NCBI RefSeq assembly: GCF_000383955.1
Contig: NZ_KB913013.1
Location: 5,289,694-5,353,693 of the forward strand
DNA length: 64,000 bases
Reading direction: 5' to 3'
Source of the DNA: Rudanella lutea DSM 19387
GTDB lineage: Bacteria; Bacteroidota; Bacteroidia; Cytophagales; Spirosomataceae
The notes under the pieces are model-generated. The model ran no database searches and had not been told where the DNA came from. It saw only the letters and a program-made list of their open reading frames with translations. Numbering within the stretch: position 1 is the first letter of the stretch; each line of letters begins with the position of its first letter. Shown one piece after another: positions 1 through 8,412 of this stretch. A program made the position numbers and the translations under genes.

Positions 1-355
1 CGTTGGTATCCCGAGTCCGGGTAGGCGTAGTACCGTAGTCGGAAGTTGTTGTCGTTGTGGTAGTCGTAGCGTTGTACGTAGGAGCGCTGTTCATCGCACC
101 TGTTCCGGTTGTGTTGCCGGTGCTGCCTGAGCTGTAGGTGCCATTGCTGGTGGTGCCGGTTCCCATCGACTCAGTACCGCTCATGGTGCCGGTCGTGTTG
201 GCGTTGTACGTTGGCGACGACGACATGTTTGTATTGGTGGTTGTCGTCGTTGATGACATCGAGCCTGACGTAGTCGACTCGGAGTTTGTTTGTGCGTAGA
301 CTGCACCCGTAGCCAGCAGGCAAAGTGCGAAAACTGATTTTTTCATGACTTTCAT
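1..355 (-). CDS. Secreted Thr/Ser/Gly/Asn-rich protein, 3' end outside the window
   Basis: An open frame runs from ATG at 355 (or in-frame ATG at 346) to the window edge, giving 118 residues with no stop. The start MKKSVFALCLLATGAVYAQ is a signal peptide with a likely cleavage after AYAQ-type residues. The rest is low complexity: runs of Thr, Ser, Gly, Asn and Met, such as SSTTTTNTN and TTTTTTTSDYG. The product is therefore probably an exported, disordered or glycosylatable protein. No family is recognised. It lies downstream of pgi in the same direction but is separated from it by a hairpin terminator. Confidence 0.6.
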   Translation of the reverse strand, partial: MKVMKKSVFALCLLATGAVYAQTNSESTTSGSMSSTTTTTNTNMSSSPTYNANTTGTMSGTESMGTGTTSNGTYSSGSTGNTTGTGAMNSAPTYNATTTTTTTTSDYGTTPTRTRDTN

Positions 356-375
356 AACGTTTAGTGAATTGTACT

Positions 376-410
376 AAAAAGGGGTGTGATCAAGCAGACC
401 ACACCCCCTT
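376..410 (-). terminator. Rho-independent terminator after pgi
   Basis: Eight-base arms ggggtgtg (381-388) and cacacccc (400-407) enclose an 11-base loop. Read on the minus strand, the hairpin is followed by a run of five T. It lies 25 bases beyond the pgi stop. Confidence 0.6.
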
Positions 411-434
411 AACAGACGAGAGAAAAGCAATGTT

Positions 435-2099
<1,665 letters not shown>

Positions 2100-2108
2100 T
2101 CAGGTTGT

Positions 2109-2525
2109 TTATATTGCTTGAGCGCGTAAAACGCTTATAAATTCATCGGTACCGATGACGTTGAGGGTTGGAAACCCCTTGGTTTTCAGTACATCAAAAT
2201 GCTTGTCTTCGGTAACAAGAAAGTGAGCGTTGGCAATGAGTCCACAGTCAACAAATTTGTTGTCATCGGGGTCGGCCTCAATTAGTTGCCAGAAAAAATG
2301 TTTGGTGACAAATTGCGTATTGGGACTTTGCGTAATGATGTCCACGATCAGATTGGCGATGGATGGAGAACTGAGTCGAGCTATTAGTTCAACGTATTCA
2401 TCCAAAATGTCGGTGGTTACGCACAGGGTGTACTGCTGTGCTCTGAATGATTGCCAAATCGGGAACAGGCGAGACTTAGGGGAATAGCAGGCAAGTAGCA
2501 CATTGGTATCCAGAACAACCTTCAT
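2109..2525 (-). CDS. PIN-domain toxin (COG1569-like ribonuclease)
   Basis: A 138-residue PIN-fold protein, probably a Mg-dependent RNase toxin. The expected acidic residues are present: D6 in VVLDTNVLL, E43 in ILDEYVELI, D88 in ADPDDNKFVDCGLIANA and D107 in LVTEDKHF. The DPDDNKF and VTEDKHF pattern is typical of the 'putative toxin component, PIN family' proteins. Its ATG overlaps the stop of the upstream 87-residue gene by four bases (ATGA), as in translationally coupled toxin-antitoxin operons. All catalytic positions look intact. The target RNA cannot be read from sequence. Confidence 0.85.
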   Translation of the reverse strand: MKVVLDTNVLLACYSPKSRLFPIWQSFRAQQYTLCVTTDILDEYVELIARLSSPSIANLIVDIITQSPNTQFVTKHFFWQLIEADPDDNKFVDCGLIANAHFLVTEDKHFDVLKTKGFPTLNVIGTDEFISVLRAQAI

Positions 2526-2785
2526 GGATTAGCCTGCTTTCCTGATAAATAATTCTGTTGTGAACGGTACGAAGTGCGGGCATGACCATGCAGACGATCC
2601 TCAATAGTTTGGGCATTCAGGTTGTTCGATTCCCATTCCTGATTGGCCAGCTTCTCCAGTTGGTCGAACTTAAATTGCAAAAGCAGTTGCTTTAATTCGG
2701 TAAGAGCCTCGTTGGAGAGAGGGTGCGCAAACAGATCAAGAAGTTCGATCTGTGCGTTGCTGAGGGGATGTTGAAACTCGCTCAT
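2522..2785 (-). CDS. Putative antitoxin partner of the PIN toxin
   Basis: An 87-residue, charged, probably largely helical protein encoded immediately upstream of the PIN toxin and overlapping it by four bases. No DNA-binding motif is obvious from the sequence. The first half contains two similar HPLSN segments (HPLSNAQIELLDLF and HPLSNEALTELKQLL) around residues 6 and 22, suggesting a short internal duplication. Function is inferred only from position and size: antitoxins of COG1569-type PIN toxins are short, acidic and encoded first. The fold family is not identified. Confidence 0.7.
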   Translation of the reverse strand: MSEFQHPLSNAQIELLDLFAHPLSNEALTELKQLLLQFKFDQLEKLANQEWESNNLNAQTIEDRLHGHARTSYRSQQNYLSGKQANP

Positions 2786-2870
2786 GAGTTAGTCGCGGGC
2801 AAATGCGTGGTTCGGTTCAACAACTGGAATTTCTCGTAAAACTACAAAAAACTTGGCTAAGTGCCCGCGC

Positions 2871-3653
2871 TCACAATCTGAGCTCGGCCAGCCGGATGGA
2901 GTCCATCACAAAGGTGTTGATATCGACAGGCCCCCGAATTCCTTTCACCCAGCCACTTTGGCTGTGTTGCCAGATGTAAAGCTTGTCGGGGTTGTAATCG
3001 TTGAGGTGGGTATTGGAGTAATCGGCGATCCAGAGCGGATACTTGTCAAAATTACCCTTGATGTAGCGTTTATAGAGGCTCCCGTTGGTGTAGATAACGG
3101 GGCGAATGCCGTAATGCTCCTCGATCTCGTCGAGCCAGATTTGCATATCGGCAATCAGTTTTTGTTCGCCCACCCCATTAACCACTTCAAAATCGAGGGC
3201 AGGGGCAAGGTCGCCGGGTTTCAGCGTAACCTGTTTGATGAAGTTCTGCGCCTGCTTGTGCGGGTCGCGGGTGGGGTGGTAAAAATGGTAGGCACCCCGG
3301 GGGAGTCCTACCTTGCCGGCTCCCTTCCAGTTCTGGGCAAACTGCTTGTCGGCGAGGGTTGCGCCTTCGGAGGCTTTGATGTACACAAACCGCATCCGAA
3401 CGCCTTCTGACTCCATGCGGGCGGCTCGTTTCCAGTCGATTCGGCCATTGTGTTTCGATACGTCGAAACCATGCATGGTGTAGTGCATGGGCAGGCGAAT
3501 GCCGTAACCTTTTACAAATCGCCAATCCTTATCGTCCTCTGTTTTGCGGCACGACCGGATGAGGATAACACCAAGTACCAGCGCCAGTACCGCTCCCCAA
3601 AACTCATATCGCTTAACCAGAAACCGAAGTAAGACCCCTAAAGACATGCACAA
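2871..3653 (-). CDS. Membrane-anchored GH25 lysozyme (muramidase)
   Basis: A 260-residue protein with one N-terminal membrane segment (about residues 18-33) followed by a glycoside hydrolase family 25 domain, which cleaves beta-1,4 bonds between MurNAc and GlcNAc in peptidoglycan. Key motifs are HGFDVSKHNG (Asp64) and the catalytic pair Asp154/Glu156 in PALDFEVVNG. PVIYTNGSLY and PLWIADYSN are also typical of the family. The anchor suggests action in the periplasm, in wall remodelling. MSLGVLL at residue 3 is an alternative start. Nothing nearby suggests a prophage endolysin: no holin or tail genes are present. Confidence 0.9.
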   Translation of the reverse strand: MCMSLGVLLRFLVKRYEFWGAVLALVLGVILIRSCRKTEDDKDWRFVKGYGIRLPMHYTMHGFDVSKHNGRIDWKRAARMESEGVRMRFVYIKASEGATLADKQFAQNWKGAGKVGLPRGAYHFYHPTRDPHKQAQNFIKQVTLKPGDLAPALDFEVVNGVGEQKLIADMQIWLDEIEEHYGIRPVIYTNGSLYKRYIKGNFDKYPLWIADYSNTHLNDYNPDKLYIWQHSQSGWVKGIRGPVDINTFVMDSIRLAELRL

Positions 3654-3660
3654 AAATAGA

Positions 3661-3757
3661 GTTTACAGTTTACGGTTTACAGTTTTCAGTGGCCTGACGG
3701 GTCAAAAAACGCTTCAGGCTATTGGAAACCATAAACCGTAAACTGAAAACCGTAAAT
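3661..3757. repeat. Imperfect palindrome built from GTTTAC/AGTTTTC words
   Basis: The left half (3661-3690) tandemly repeats seven-base words such as gtttaca and gtttacg. The right half (about 3728-3757) carries the inverted version (cataaaccgtaaactgaaaa). The two could form a long interrupted hairpin. It sits between the GH25 start and the stop of the small membrane-protein gene. It resembles other dispersed intergenic palindromes in this window in style, not in sequence. Confidence 0.7.
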
Positions 3758-3759
3758 GG

Positions 3760-3999
3760 CTATTCAGATCCTTCGAGCTTCACCAGTTTATTGTAAAGAC
3801 CCAGAATGAGGAAGGGGGCGGCCCACTGGCCTACAAAAAGTGCTTTATGATTTTCGCCCTGAAGTTTGAGTGCGAGCGATACGCCCATGGAGCCTAAAGC
3901 AGCCCATAAAAATAAGTCGGAGGGTAACTTGGCGGTTTGCTCCTCAATGGTTTTCGCCACTGGGCCTTCGTCGTGCTGCGGATTCAAGTTCTTTGACAT
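3760..3999 (-). CDS. Small membrane protein of unknown function
   Basis: A 79-residue protein starting MSKNLNPQHDEGPVAKTIEEQ. The frame is open for 56 codons further upstream, but that extension is Arg/Trp/Cys-rich, unlike a protein N-terminus, so the internal ATG at 3999 is preferred. A soluble charged head is followed by two hydrophobic stretches (about residues 28-42 and 53-67), consistent with two membrane passes and a charged KLVKLEGSE tail. No family is recognised. It lies 194 bases downstream of the peroxiredoxin gene on the same strand. Confidence 0.6.
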   Translation of the reverse strand: MSKNLNPQHDEGPVAKTIEEQTAKLPSDLFLWAALGSMGVSLALKLQGENHKALFVGQWAAPFLILGLYNKLVKLEGSE

Positions 4000-4118
4000 A
4001 ACGTTGTGTTGTTTGGTTGACAGAAACCTAACCCGGTGTCTGCATTCTTTGTTTGGAAGTAACTTTACCGTAGCCGGGTAATGGCCGCGGTTTACCCCCG
4101 TTGCCCGCCAGAAACACC

Positions 4119-4173
4119 AAAAGCGTGTGGCCAACAGACGGAAACAGGACCGTTTAGTGGGCAACACGCTTTT
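4119..4173 (-). terminator. Possible terminator or hairpin after the peroxiredoxin gene
   Basis: Ten-base perfect arms aaaagcgtgt (4119-4128) and acacgctttt (4164-4173) enclose 35 bases. On the minus strand the distal arm ends in TTTT. The structure begins about 20 bases past the peroxiredoxin stop. The long loop makes it a weak terminator candidate. Confidence 0.35.
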
Positions 4174-4193
4174 AGAAGGTAAAATAAGGCCGC

Positions 4194-4829
4194 TTACTTA
4201 TTCGGCTGTGGTGTTTTGCGCAGGTAGGGCTTCACAAACGTGACGCCTTTCGGAAATTTCTCCTCCAGCTGATCGTTCGGTACGGCGGGCGTTACAATCA
4301 CGTCTTCGCCATCCTGCCAGTCGGCGGGGGTAGCTACCTGATAGTCAGCTGTTAATTGCAGCGAGTCAATCACGCGGAGCAACTCGTTGAAGTTGCGGCC
4401 CGTCGAAGCGGGATAGGTCAGCGTGAGTTTGATTTTTTTATCGGGGCCAATCACAAACACCGAGCGTACGGTCGCTTTCTCGCTTGCGTTGGGGTGAATC
4501 ATATCGTAAAGCTCGGCCACCTTGCGGTCGGGGTCGGCAATGATCGGGAAATTTACTTCCGTACCGGTCACGTCCTTAATGTCGGGGGTCCAGCGGTTGT
4601 GCGAATCCAGATCGTCGACACTTACGGCAATAACTTTAACGTTACGCTTGGCAAAGTCGTCTTTGAGGAGAGCCGTTTTGCCCAGTTCGGTGGTACAAAC
4701 GGGTGTGAAATCGGCAGGGTGCGAAAACAGCATTCCCCACGAGGTACCCAGCCACTCATGAAAACGAATAGGGCCCTGGGTGGTGTCGGCTTCAAAGTCC
4801 GGCGCAATGTCTCCTAAGCGAAGTGACAT
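4194..4829 (-). CDS. 1-Cys peroxiredoxin (Prx6 type)
   Basis: A 211-residue cytosolic thiol peroxidase that reduces hydrogen peroxide and organic hydroperoxides. The peroxidatic cysteine is Cys45 in the motif PADFTPVCTTE. No other cysteine occurs in the protein, so no resolving cysteine exists and reduction must come from an external thiol, as in the 1-Cys Prx6 subfamily. The C-terminal Prx6 extension is present (DWQDGEDVIVTP, FPKGVTFVKPYLR). The gene is monocistronic in appearance: a hairpin separates it from the regulator gene upstream, and a promoter-like site lies in that gap. Confidence 0.95.
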   Translation of the reverse strand: MSLRLGDIAPDFEADTTQGPIRFHEWLGTSWGMLFSHPADFTPVCTTELGKTALLKDDFAKRNVKVIAVSVDDLDSHNRWTPDIKDVTGTEVNFPIIADPDRKVAELYDMIHPNASEKATVRSVFVIGPDKKIKLTLTYPASTGRNFNELLRVIDSLQLTADYQVATPADWQDGEDVIVTPAVPNDQLEEKFPKGVTFVKPYLRKTPQPNK

Positions 4830-4862
4830 AATGTATCAGGTTTAAAAGGTTGTGTACTCTAT

Positions 4863-4893
4863 CAACTTTATGTACTACTATAAACGTACAAAA
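4863..4893 (-). promoter_or_regulatory. Possible Bacteroidota-type promoter of the peroxiredoxin gene
   Basis: Read on the minus strand, TTTTG (4893-4889) is followed after 18 bases by TAAAGTTG (4870-4863), one mismatch from TAnnTTTG. It ends 34 bases before the ATG at 4829. The upstream element overlaps the preceding terminator hairpin. Confidence 0.4.
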
Positions 4894-4914
4894 CCGGCTT
4901 TTTCGGCCGGTTTT
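4889..4914 (-). terminator. Terminator after the NarL-type regulator
   Basis: Arms aaaccggc (4891-4898) and gccggttt (4906-4913) enclose a seven-base loop, flanked by A and T residues on both sides. It lies about 90 bases after the regulator stop and before the peroxiredoxin start. Confidence 0.6.
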
Positions 4915-5005
4915 GTACAGGTAACGCAAGTAAATCCATTCAAGTTTCAGCGAGAGGTCTATTGTCAGCCGATGTAGCTCAATTCATCGGCGACAGGGCA
5001 AAGCG

Positions 5006-5680
5006 TCAGATCAGTTTTTCTTCCACGGCGGTCTTCACCAGCTCGGCCGCGTTGCGTACCTGCAACCGGCGCATCATGTTGGCGCGGTGATTGTCGACCG
5101 TCCGGACGCTCAGTTGGAGTTTCTCGGCAATCTCGCGACTGCTCATTCCTTCGACCAGGAATTGCAGGATTTCCTTTTCCTTTTTGGAAAGTTTTGACCG
5201 GCGGGTTTTCAGGGCAGTTTTGTCGCTTTTCTTCAGCTGCTGCATGTACCCGTTCAGGATGATCGTTGCTACGGGCGAGCTGTAATACTTCTCACCGGAG
5301 GCCACCGTTCGGATGGCTTTTACCATTTCGTCCGACGAGGTGTCTTTCAGAATGTACCCGGCGGCCCCGGCCTCAACCGACCGAAGAATGTAGTCTTCGT
5401 TGTTGTGCATCGAGAGCATGAGTACGCGCACCTGCTTGTGCTGCCGGGCAATAGACTGCGCCGTTTGAATCCCCGACATGCCGGGCAACGAAATGTCCAT
5501 CAGGACCACGTCAGGCCGGTTTTCGTCCGACGATTGGCCGGTTTTCAGTTTTTCCAGAGCTTCTTCACCATCAGTGGCTTCATCGATGATCTGAAAGTCG
5601 TCGACCTGTTCGAGCAACAGGCGGATGCCGTCCCGCACGATGGCGTGGTCATCAACGAGCATTAGTCGTATCTTGTTCAT
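5006..5680 (-). CDS. NarL/FixJ-family response regulator
   Basis: Receiver domain (residues 1-120) followed by a LuxR-type helix-turn-helix (about 160-215). The phospho-acceptor is Asp62 in VVLMDISLPGMSG. The acidic pocket is VDDHAIVRDG and the conserved lysine is in AGYILKDTSS. The HTH region reads LSKKEKEILQFLVEGMSSREIAEKLQLSVR across two adjoining segments. I chose the start at 5680 (MNKIRLMLVDDH) because receiver domains begin there; the open frame extends 12 codons further. The gene overlaps the 3' end of the kinase gene by 29 bases, so the two are translationally linked and form a two-component pair. Confidence 0.93.
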   Translation of the reverse strand: MNKIRLMLVDDHAIVRDGIRLLLEQVDDFQIIDEATDGEEALEKLKTGQSSDENRPDVVLMDISLPGMSGIQTAQSIARQHKQVRVLMLSMHNNEDYILRSVEAGAAGYILKDTSSDEMVKAIRTVASGEKYYSSPVATIILNGYMQQLKKSDKTALKTRRSKLSKKEKEILQFLVEGMSSREIAEKLQLSVRTVDNHRANMMRRLQVRNAAELVKTAVEEKLI

Positions 5681-7187
5681 ACGCTGAGAAATGTACTTGA
5701 TAAGGGATGCTGACAAATAATTTGGTGCCTTTACCGGGGGTTGATCGAATGACGAACCTACCGTTTAGTAGTTTTGTTCGTTCCTGCATGTTGTGAATGC
5801 CCTGCGAGGGGCCGTGTGGTTCCTGTAAGCGTTGAACATAAAATCCGCTGCCGTTGTCGGCAACAACCAAATGTAAGTAGTTTTCTCGTTCAATAAGCTC
5901 AATTGTGATTTGTGTTGGTTTTCCGTGACGAATTGCGTTGGTCACGGCCTCCTGCGTTATGCGGTATAACGAAATCTCAACGTGCCGGTCGAGCCGCCCC
6001 GAGGGCAGGTTGGTCTCAAATCGAATGTCGGGTGCGGGGTTGTTAGTTTTGGCCTGATTATCGAGAGCGGTTTCGGCCAGCATCTTCAGGGCCGGAATAA
6101 TACCGAAGTCGCTCAATACACTGGGCATCAGGTCATTCGAGATAGATCGGGTTTCGCTGATGGTCTGCGCAATGAGGTCTTTTAAGGCTCTGATGCGCTT
6201 GGTGGCCACCGGGTCGTCGGCCGAGGTAACCCGGTTCAGGTGGGTTTCGAGGCCTTCTACCTGTAGCTTGATGGCGGTCATCATTTGCCCCAGTCCGTCG
6301 TGCAGTTCTCGCGACAGGCGTTTCCGTTCTTCTTCCTGACCCGCAATCAGAAGCGACGACCGTAGTTTCTGATCGTTGATTTCCTGCTGATGTTGTTGTT
6401 TGGTGGCCTGAAACAGGCGTTGCCGGGCTTCGTGTAGCGATCGGTTGAGCCGCACGAGTTTACGGTTGGTTTCGGCGGTGGTATTTTCGGCTGCAATGAG
6501 CTGATCAATGGTTTGGTTCAACTGCCGGATAGCGGGCCTGAATAGCTTAAGCCCGATGTACAGCACAACCGCCAGGGTCAGAATGTAAAAGGCAAACTCA
6601 ATCCATTCCTGAACCACGATCTTCTCCCGAATCTCGGCATTGTATTGGCGCACAATGGCATCTACCTGACCCAAAAACGGGTTTTGGTTCTGAAGGAGTT
6701 GCTGCATCGCCAAGTCCGCTATGGGCGACTGCACGGCTTCGGGCGTCTGAAACGACAGAATCGTACGGGTAGAGCGGGCCAGTTGGGTGTAGATTGGCCT
6801 CAGACCGTCGAACATAGCCCGCACTTTGGGGCTGTTCTCAATCGTAATGTCCCATTCGTTGATCCGGCCCGAGCTGCTTTGTGAATAGCTGGACTCGAGT
6901 CCGTCAAAGATTTGTTTGAGTTCGCGGTGGTGCGCCCGAAAATCGTTTAGTTGGCTGGCGTCGCGAAGCTGAAGTGCCTTACTGATAAGCTGTTGGCTTT
7001 GGTGCCGTTGCAGCGACGCATATCGAATAAATTGAATGTTTTTTTGCAGGTTGTTCAGCCGATATTGCGTCAGGATCTGTCCGGCAGTGAGCAAAATCGT
7101 GAGGGCTACGAGTGCAGTCGTATAAAGACTGTGCAATCGGAACGGAGAAGCGTACGTTTTATGTTTAACTTCGTGTGGTTCTTCCAA
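5652..7187 (-). CDS. NarL-partner sensor histidine kinase (HisKA_3 type)
   Basis: A 511-residue inner-membrane kinase. Two membrane helices (about 20-38 and 196-215) frame a periplasmic sensor of about 155 residues that is mostly helical. The cytoplasmic part has a coiled-coil-like linker (220-285), the HisKA_3 dimerisation box with His296 in RKRLSRELHDGLGQMM, and an HATPase domain with LYRITQEAVTNAIRHGK (N box) and GQG-like loops ADNGSGF and TPGKGTKLFVSIPY. It is the upstream partner of the NarL-type regulator and diverges from the gene at 7275. The periplasmic ligand is unknown; no PAS, CHASE or TPR domain is evident. Confidence 0.92.
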   Translation of the reverse strand: MEEPHEVKHKTYASPFRLHSLYTTALVALTILLTAGQILTQYRLNNLQKNIQFIRYASLQRHQSQQLISKALQLRDASQLNDFRAHHRELKQIFDGLESSYSQSSSGRINEWDITIENSPKVRAMFDGLRPIYTQLARSTRTILSFQTPEAVQSPIADLAMQQLLQNQNPFLGQVDAIVRQYNAEIREKIVVQEWIEFAFYILTLAVVLYIGLKLFRPAIRQLNQTIDQLIAAENTTAETNRKLVRLNRSLHEARQRLFQATKQQHQQEINDQKLRSSLLIAGQEEERKRLSRELHDGLGQMMTAIKLQVEGLETHLNRVTSADDPVATKRIRALKDLIAQTISETRSISNDLMPSVLSDFGIIPALKMLAETALDNQAKTNNPAPDIRFETNLPSGRLDRHVEISLYRITQEAVTNAIRHGKPTQITIELIERENYLHLVVADNGSGFYVQRLQEPHGPSQGIHNMQERTKLLNGRFVIRSTPGKGTKLFVSIPYQVHFSAYEQDTTNAR

Positions 7188-7274
7188 GTTACAACTATTG
7201 AGCCTGCAAAAAAGTACCCTAAAAGTACAGAATTTGTAATTTTACAACATACTTCAAACCGATAATATTAGCTA

Positions 7275-7724
7275 ATGAAGCGGCTATTGCTTTTTCCGGC
7301 CTTTCTGAGTTTGTTCTTACTGGCATTTACGTCAGCTGTGGAGCCCGTCAAACTGACGTGGGAGGCCCTGCGCGATGTCACGTTCAAGAAAAAGTGGTAC
7401 GCCGAGGAGTCTGTGTACATGCTTTATCCGACGTTTGGTCCTAGCGTACAGAAGTTAAATGGGAAACCGGTAGAACTGACGGGCTACGTATTACCGGTCG
7501 ATCTGGAGTCGAATTTGTACGTACTTTCGGCGTTTCCGTATAGTGCCTGCTTTTTCTGTGGTGGTGCCGGCCCGGAGTCGGTCGTATCGCTGAAATTCAA
7601 GAAAGCCGGGCGTAAGTTTAAGACCGACGAGCGCCGTACGTTTCGCGGAACGCTCAAACTGAACGCCGACAATATTTACGAGTTGAATTACATACTCGCT
7701 GATGCTGAGATGGTTGACCAATAG
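7275..7724 (+). CDS. Exported DUF3299-like protein with an ACFFCGG cysteine motif
   Basis: A 149-residue protein with a signal peptide (MKRLLLFPAFLSLFLLAFTSA). The mature part contains LNGKPVELTGYVLPVD and YSACFFCGGAGPESVV, an arrangement I associate with DUF3299-type periplasmic proteins, in which a small beta-rich domain carries a CxxCGG-like metal or redox motif. The role is not known. It is transcribed divergently from the sensor kinase and is followed by the promoter of tRNA-Ala. Family assignment is from memory of the motif and is moderately sure. Confidence 0.7.
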   Translation: MKRLLLFPAFLSLFLLAFTSAVEPVKLTWEALRDVTFKKKWYAEESVYMLYPTFGPSVQKLNGKPVELTGYVLPVDLESNLYVLSAFPYSACFFCGGAGPESVVSLKFKKAGRKFKTDERRTFRGTLKLNADNIYELNYILADAEMVDQ

Positions 7725-7748
7725 GTTAAAAAAAACTCGGCAAAGCTC

Positions 7749-7779
7749 TTGACAAGCGACCGGTTTTTGTGCAGTTTTG
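7749..7779 (+). promoter_or_regulatory. Promoter-like site for tRNA-Ala
   Basis: TTG at 7749-7751 and CAGTTTTG at 7772-7779 (one base from TAnnTTTG) are 20 bases apart, matching the Bacteroidota primary-sigma pattern. Predicted transcription would start near 7786, about 28 bases before the tRNA. Confidence 0.5.
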
Positions 7780-7813
7780 CACCCGATACGGCAAACAAAA
7801 AGCCGGTTGCTCT

Positions 7814-7890
7814 GGGGGATTAGCTCAGTTGGCTAGAGCGCTACAATGGCATTGTAGAGGCCATCGGTTCGAATCCGATATTCTCCACCA
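7814..7890 (+). tRNA. tRNA-Ala (anticodon GGC)
   Basis: The cloverleaf reads cleanly. The seven-base acceptor stem GGGGGAT pairs with ATTCTCC. The D arm is GCTC..GAGC. The anticodon stem CTACA/TGTAG carries loop ATGGCAT with anticodon GGC, and the T arm is ATCGG/CCGAT with TTCGAAT. The 3' CCA is encoded (7888-7890 ends in ACCA). It decodes GCC and GCU alanine codons. Confidence 0.97.
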
Positions 7891-7897
7891 TACAATA

Positions 7898-7923
7898 GAA
7901 AGCTACCAACGGTAGCTTTTTTT
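7898..7923 (+). terminator. Terminator of tRNA-Ala
   Basis: The stem aaagctacc/ggtagcttt with loop aac is followed by a T run, eight bases after the encoded CCA. Confidence 0.85.
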
Positions 7924-7966
7924 GTTGCTATTTATTTCATAGATTTGAATAGCATCTGAGAAAATT

Positions 7967-8221
7967 ATGCATACCGTTTATATCATTTACAGCCCTTCTA
8001 CCGAGCAGTACTACATTGGTCAGACTAAGGATCTGCGGATTACGCTCTGGCAACATAATGCAAAGGCGATTCCCGCAACGGCCGAAGGTAAGCCCTGGGA
8101 GGTGAAGTACCAACGATCGTTCGATACCCGCAAGGAGTCGTCGTCGCTGGAAATGAAACTTAAACACCGGACACCGGAGCAGTGGGAAGAGTTTTTTACC
8201 CCTGAAGTCGTTGAGAAATAA
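7967..8221 (+). CDS. Single-domain GIY-YIG nuclease-like protein
   Basis: An 84-residue protein consisting only of a GIY-YIG fold, as in the small UvrC/SLX1-like family common in Bacteroidota. The two tyrosine motifs are VYIIYS and YYIGQT, followed by an arginine/lysine-rich helix, LWQHN and a late glutamate in KESSSLEMKLK. The family is usually a little longer, and the helix containing the catalytic arginine is shifted (KDLRITLWQHN), so activity is uncertain. It lies 77 bases after tRNA-Ala and has its own terminator. No partner gene is apparent. Confidence 0.8.
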   Translation: MHTVYIIYSPSTEQYYIGQTKDLRITLWQHNAKAIPATAEGKPWEVKYQRSFDTRKESSSLEMKLKHRTPEQWEEFFTPEVVEK

Positions 8222-8226
8222 ACAGC

Positions 8227-8251
8227 AAGGCCGCCCGAGGGCGGCCTTTTT
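8227..8251 (+). terminator. Terminator of the GIY-YIG gene
   Basis: GC-rich stem aaggccgccc/gggcggcctt with a short gag-type loop, followed by TTT, six bases after the stop. Confidence 0.85.
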
Positions 8252-8269
8252 CATTCTCTCGAACTCCTG

Positions 8270-8412
8270 CCAGTGGGGTCCCTGGCAGTGGTTGAGCGCT
8301 TTAATAGCAAAGCCATCTAAAATTTGCTGGTAACTCCTACGTCCGTTCTGATTCGCCACCACTGCCAGGGGATCAACCCCACTGGAAGGGTAGCGAATCA
8401 GAACGGACGTAG
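8270..8412. repeat. Composite inverted repeat that includes the 3' end of the NlpC/P60 gene
   Basis: Two nested inverted pairs are present. A perfect 20-base pair joins 8337-8356 (ctacgtccgttctgattcgc) with 8393-8412. The right copy is the last codons, stop and flank of the NlpC/P60 gene. A second pair joins 8270-8291 with 8359-8385 (ccagtgggg... ctggcagtgg) with a five-base gap in one arm. Together they could fold into branched hairpins between two convergent genes. Confidence 0.8.

Noticed and set aside
2871-3653. GH25 lysozyme as a prophage endolysin
   Set aside because: It has a membrane anchor, and no holin, tail or capsid genes are nearby.
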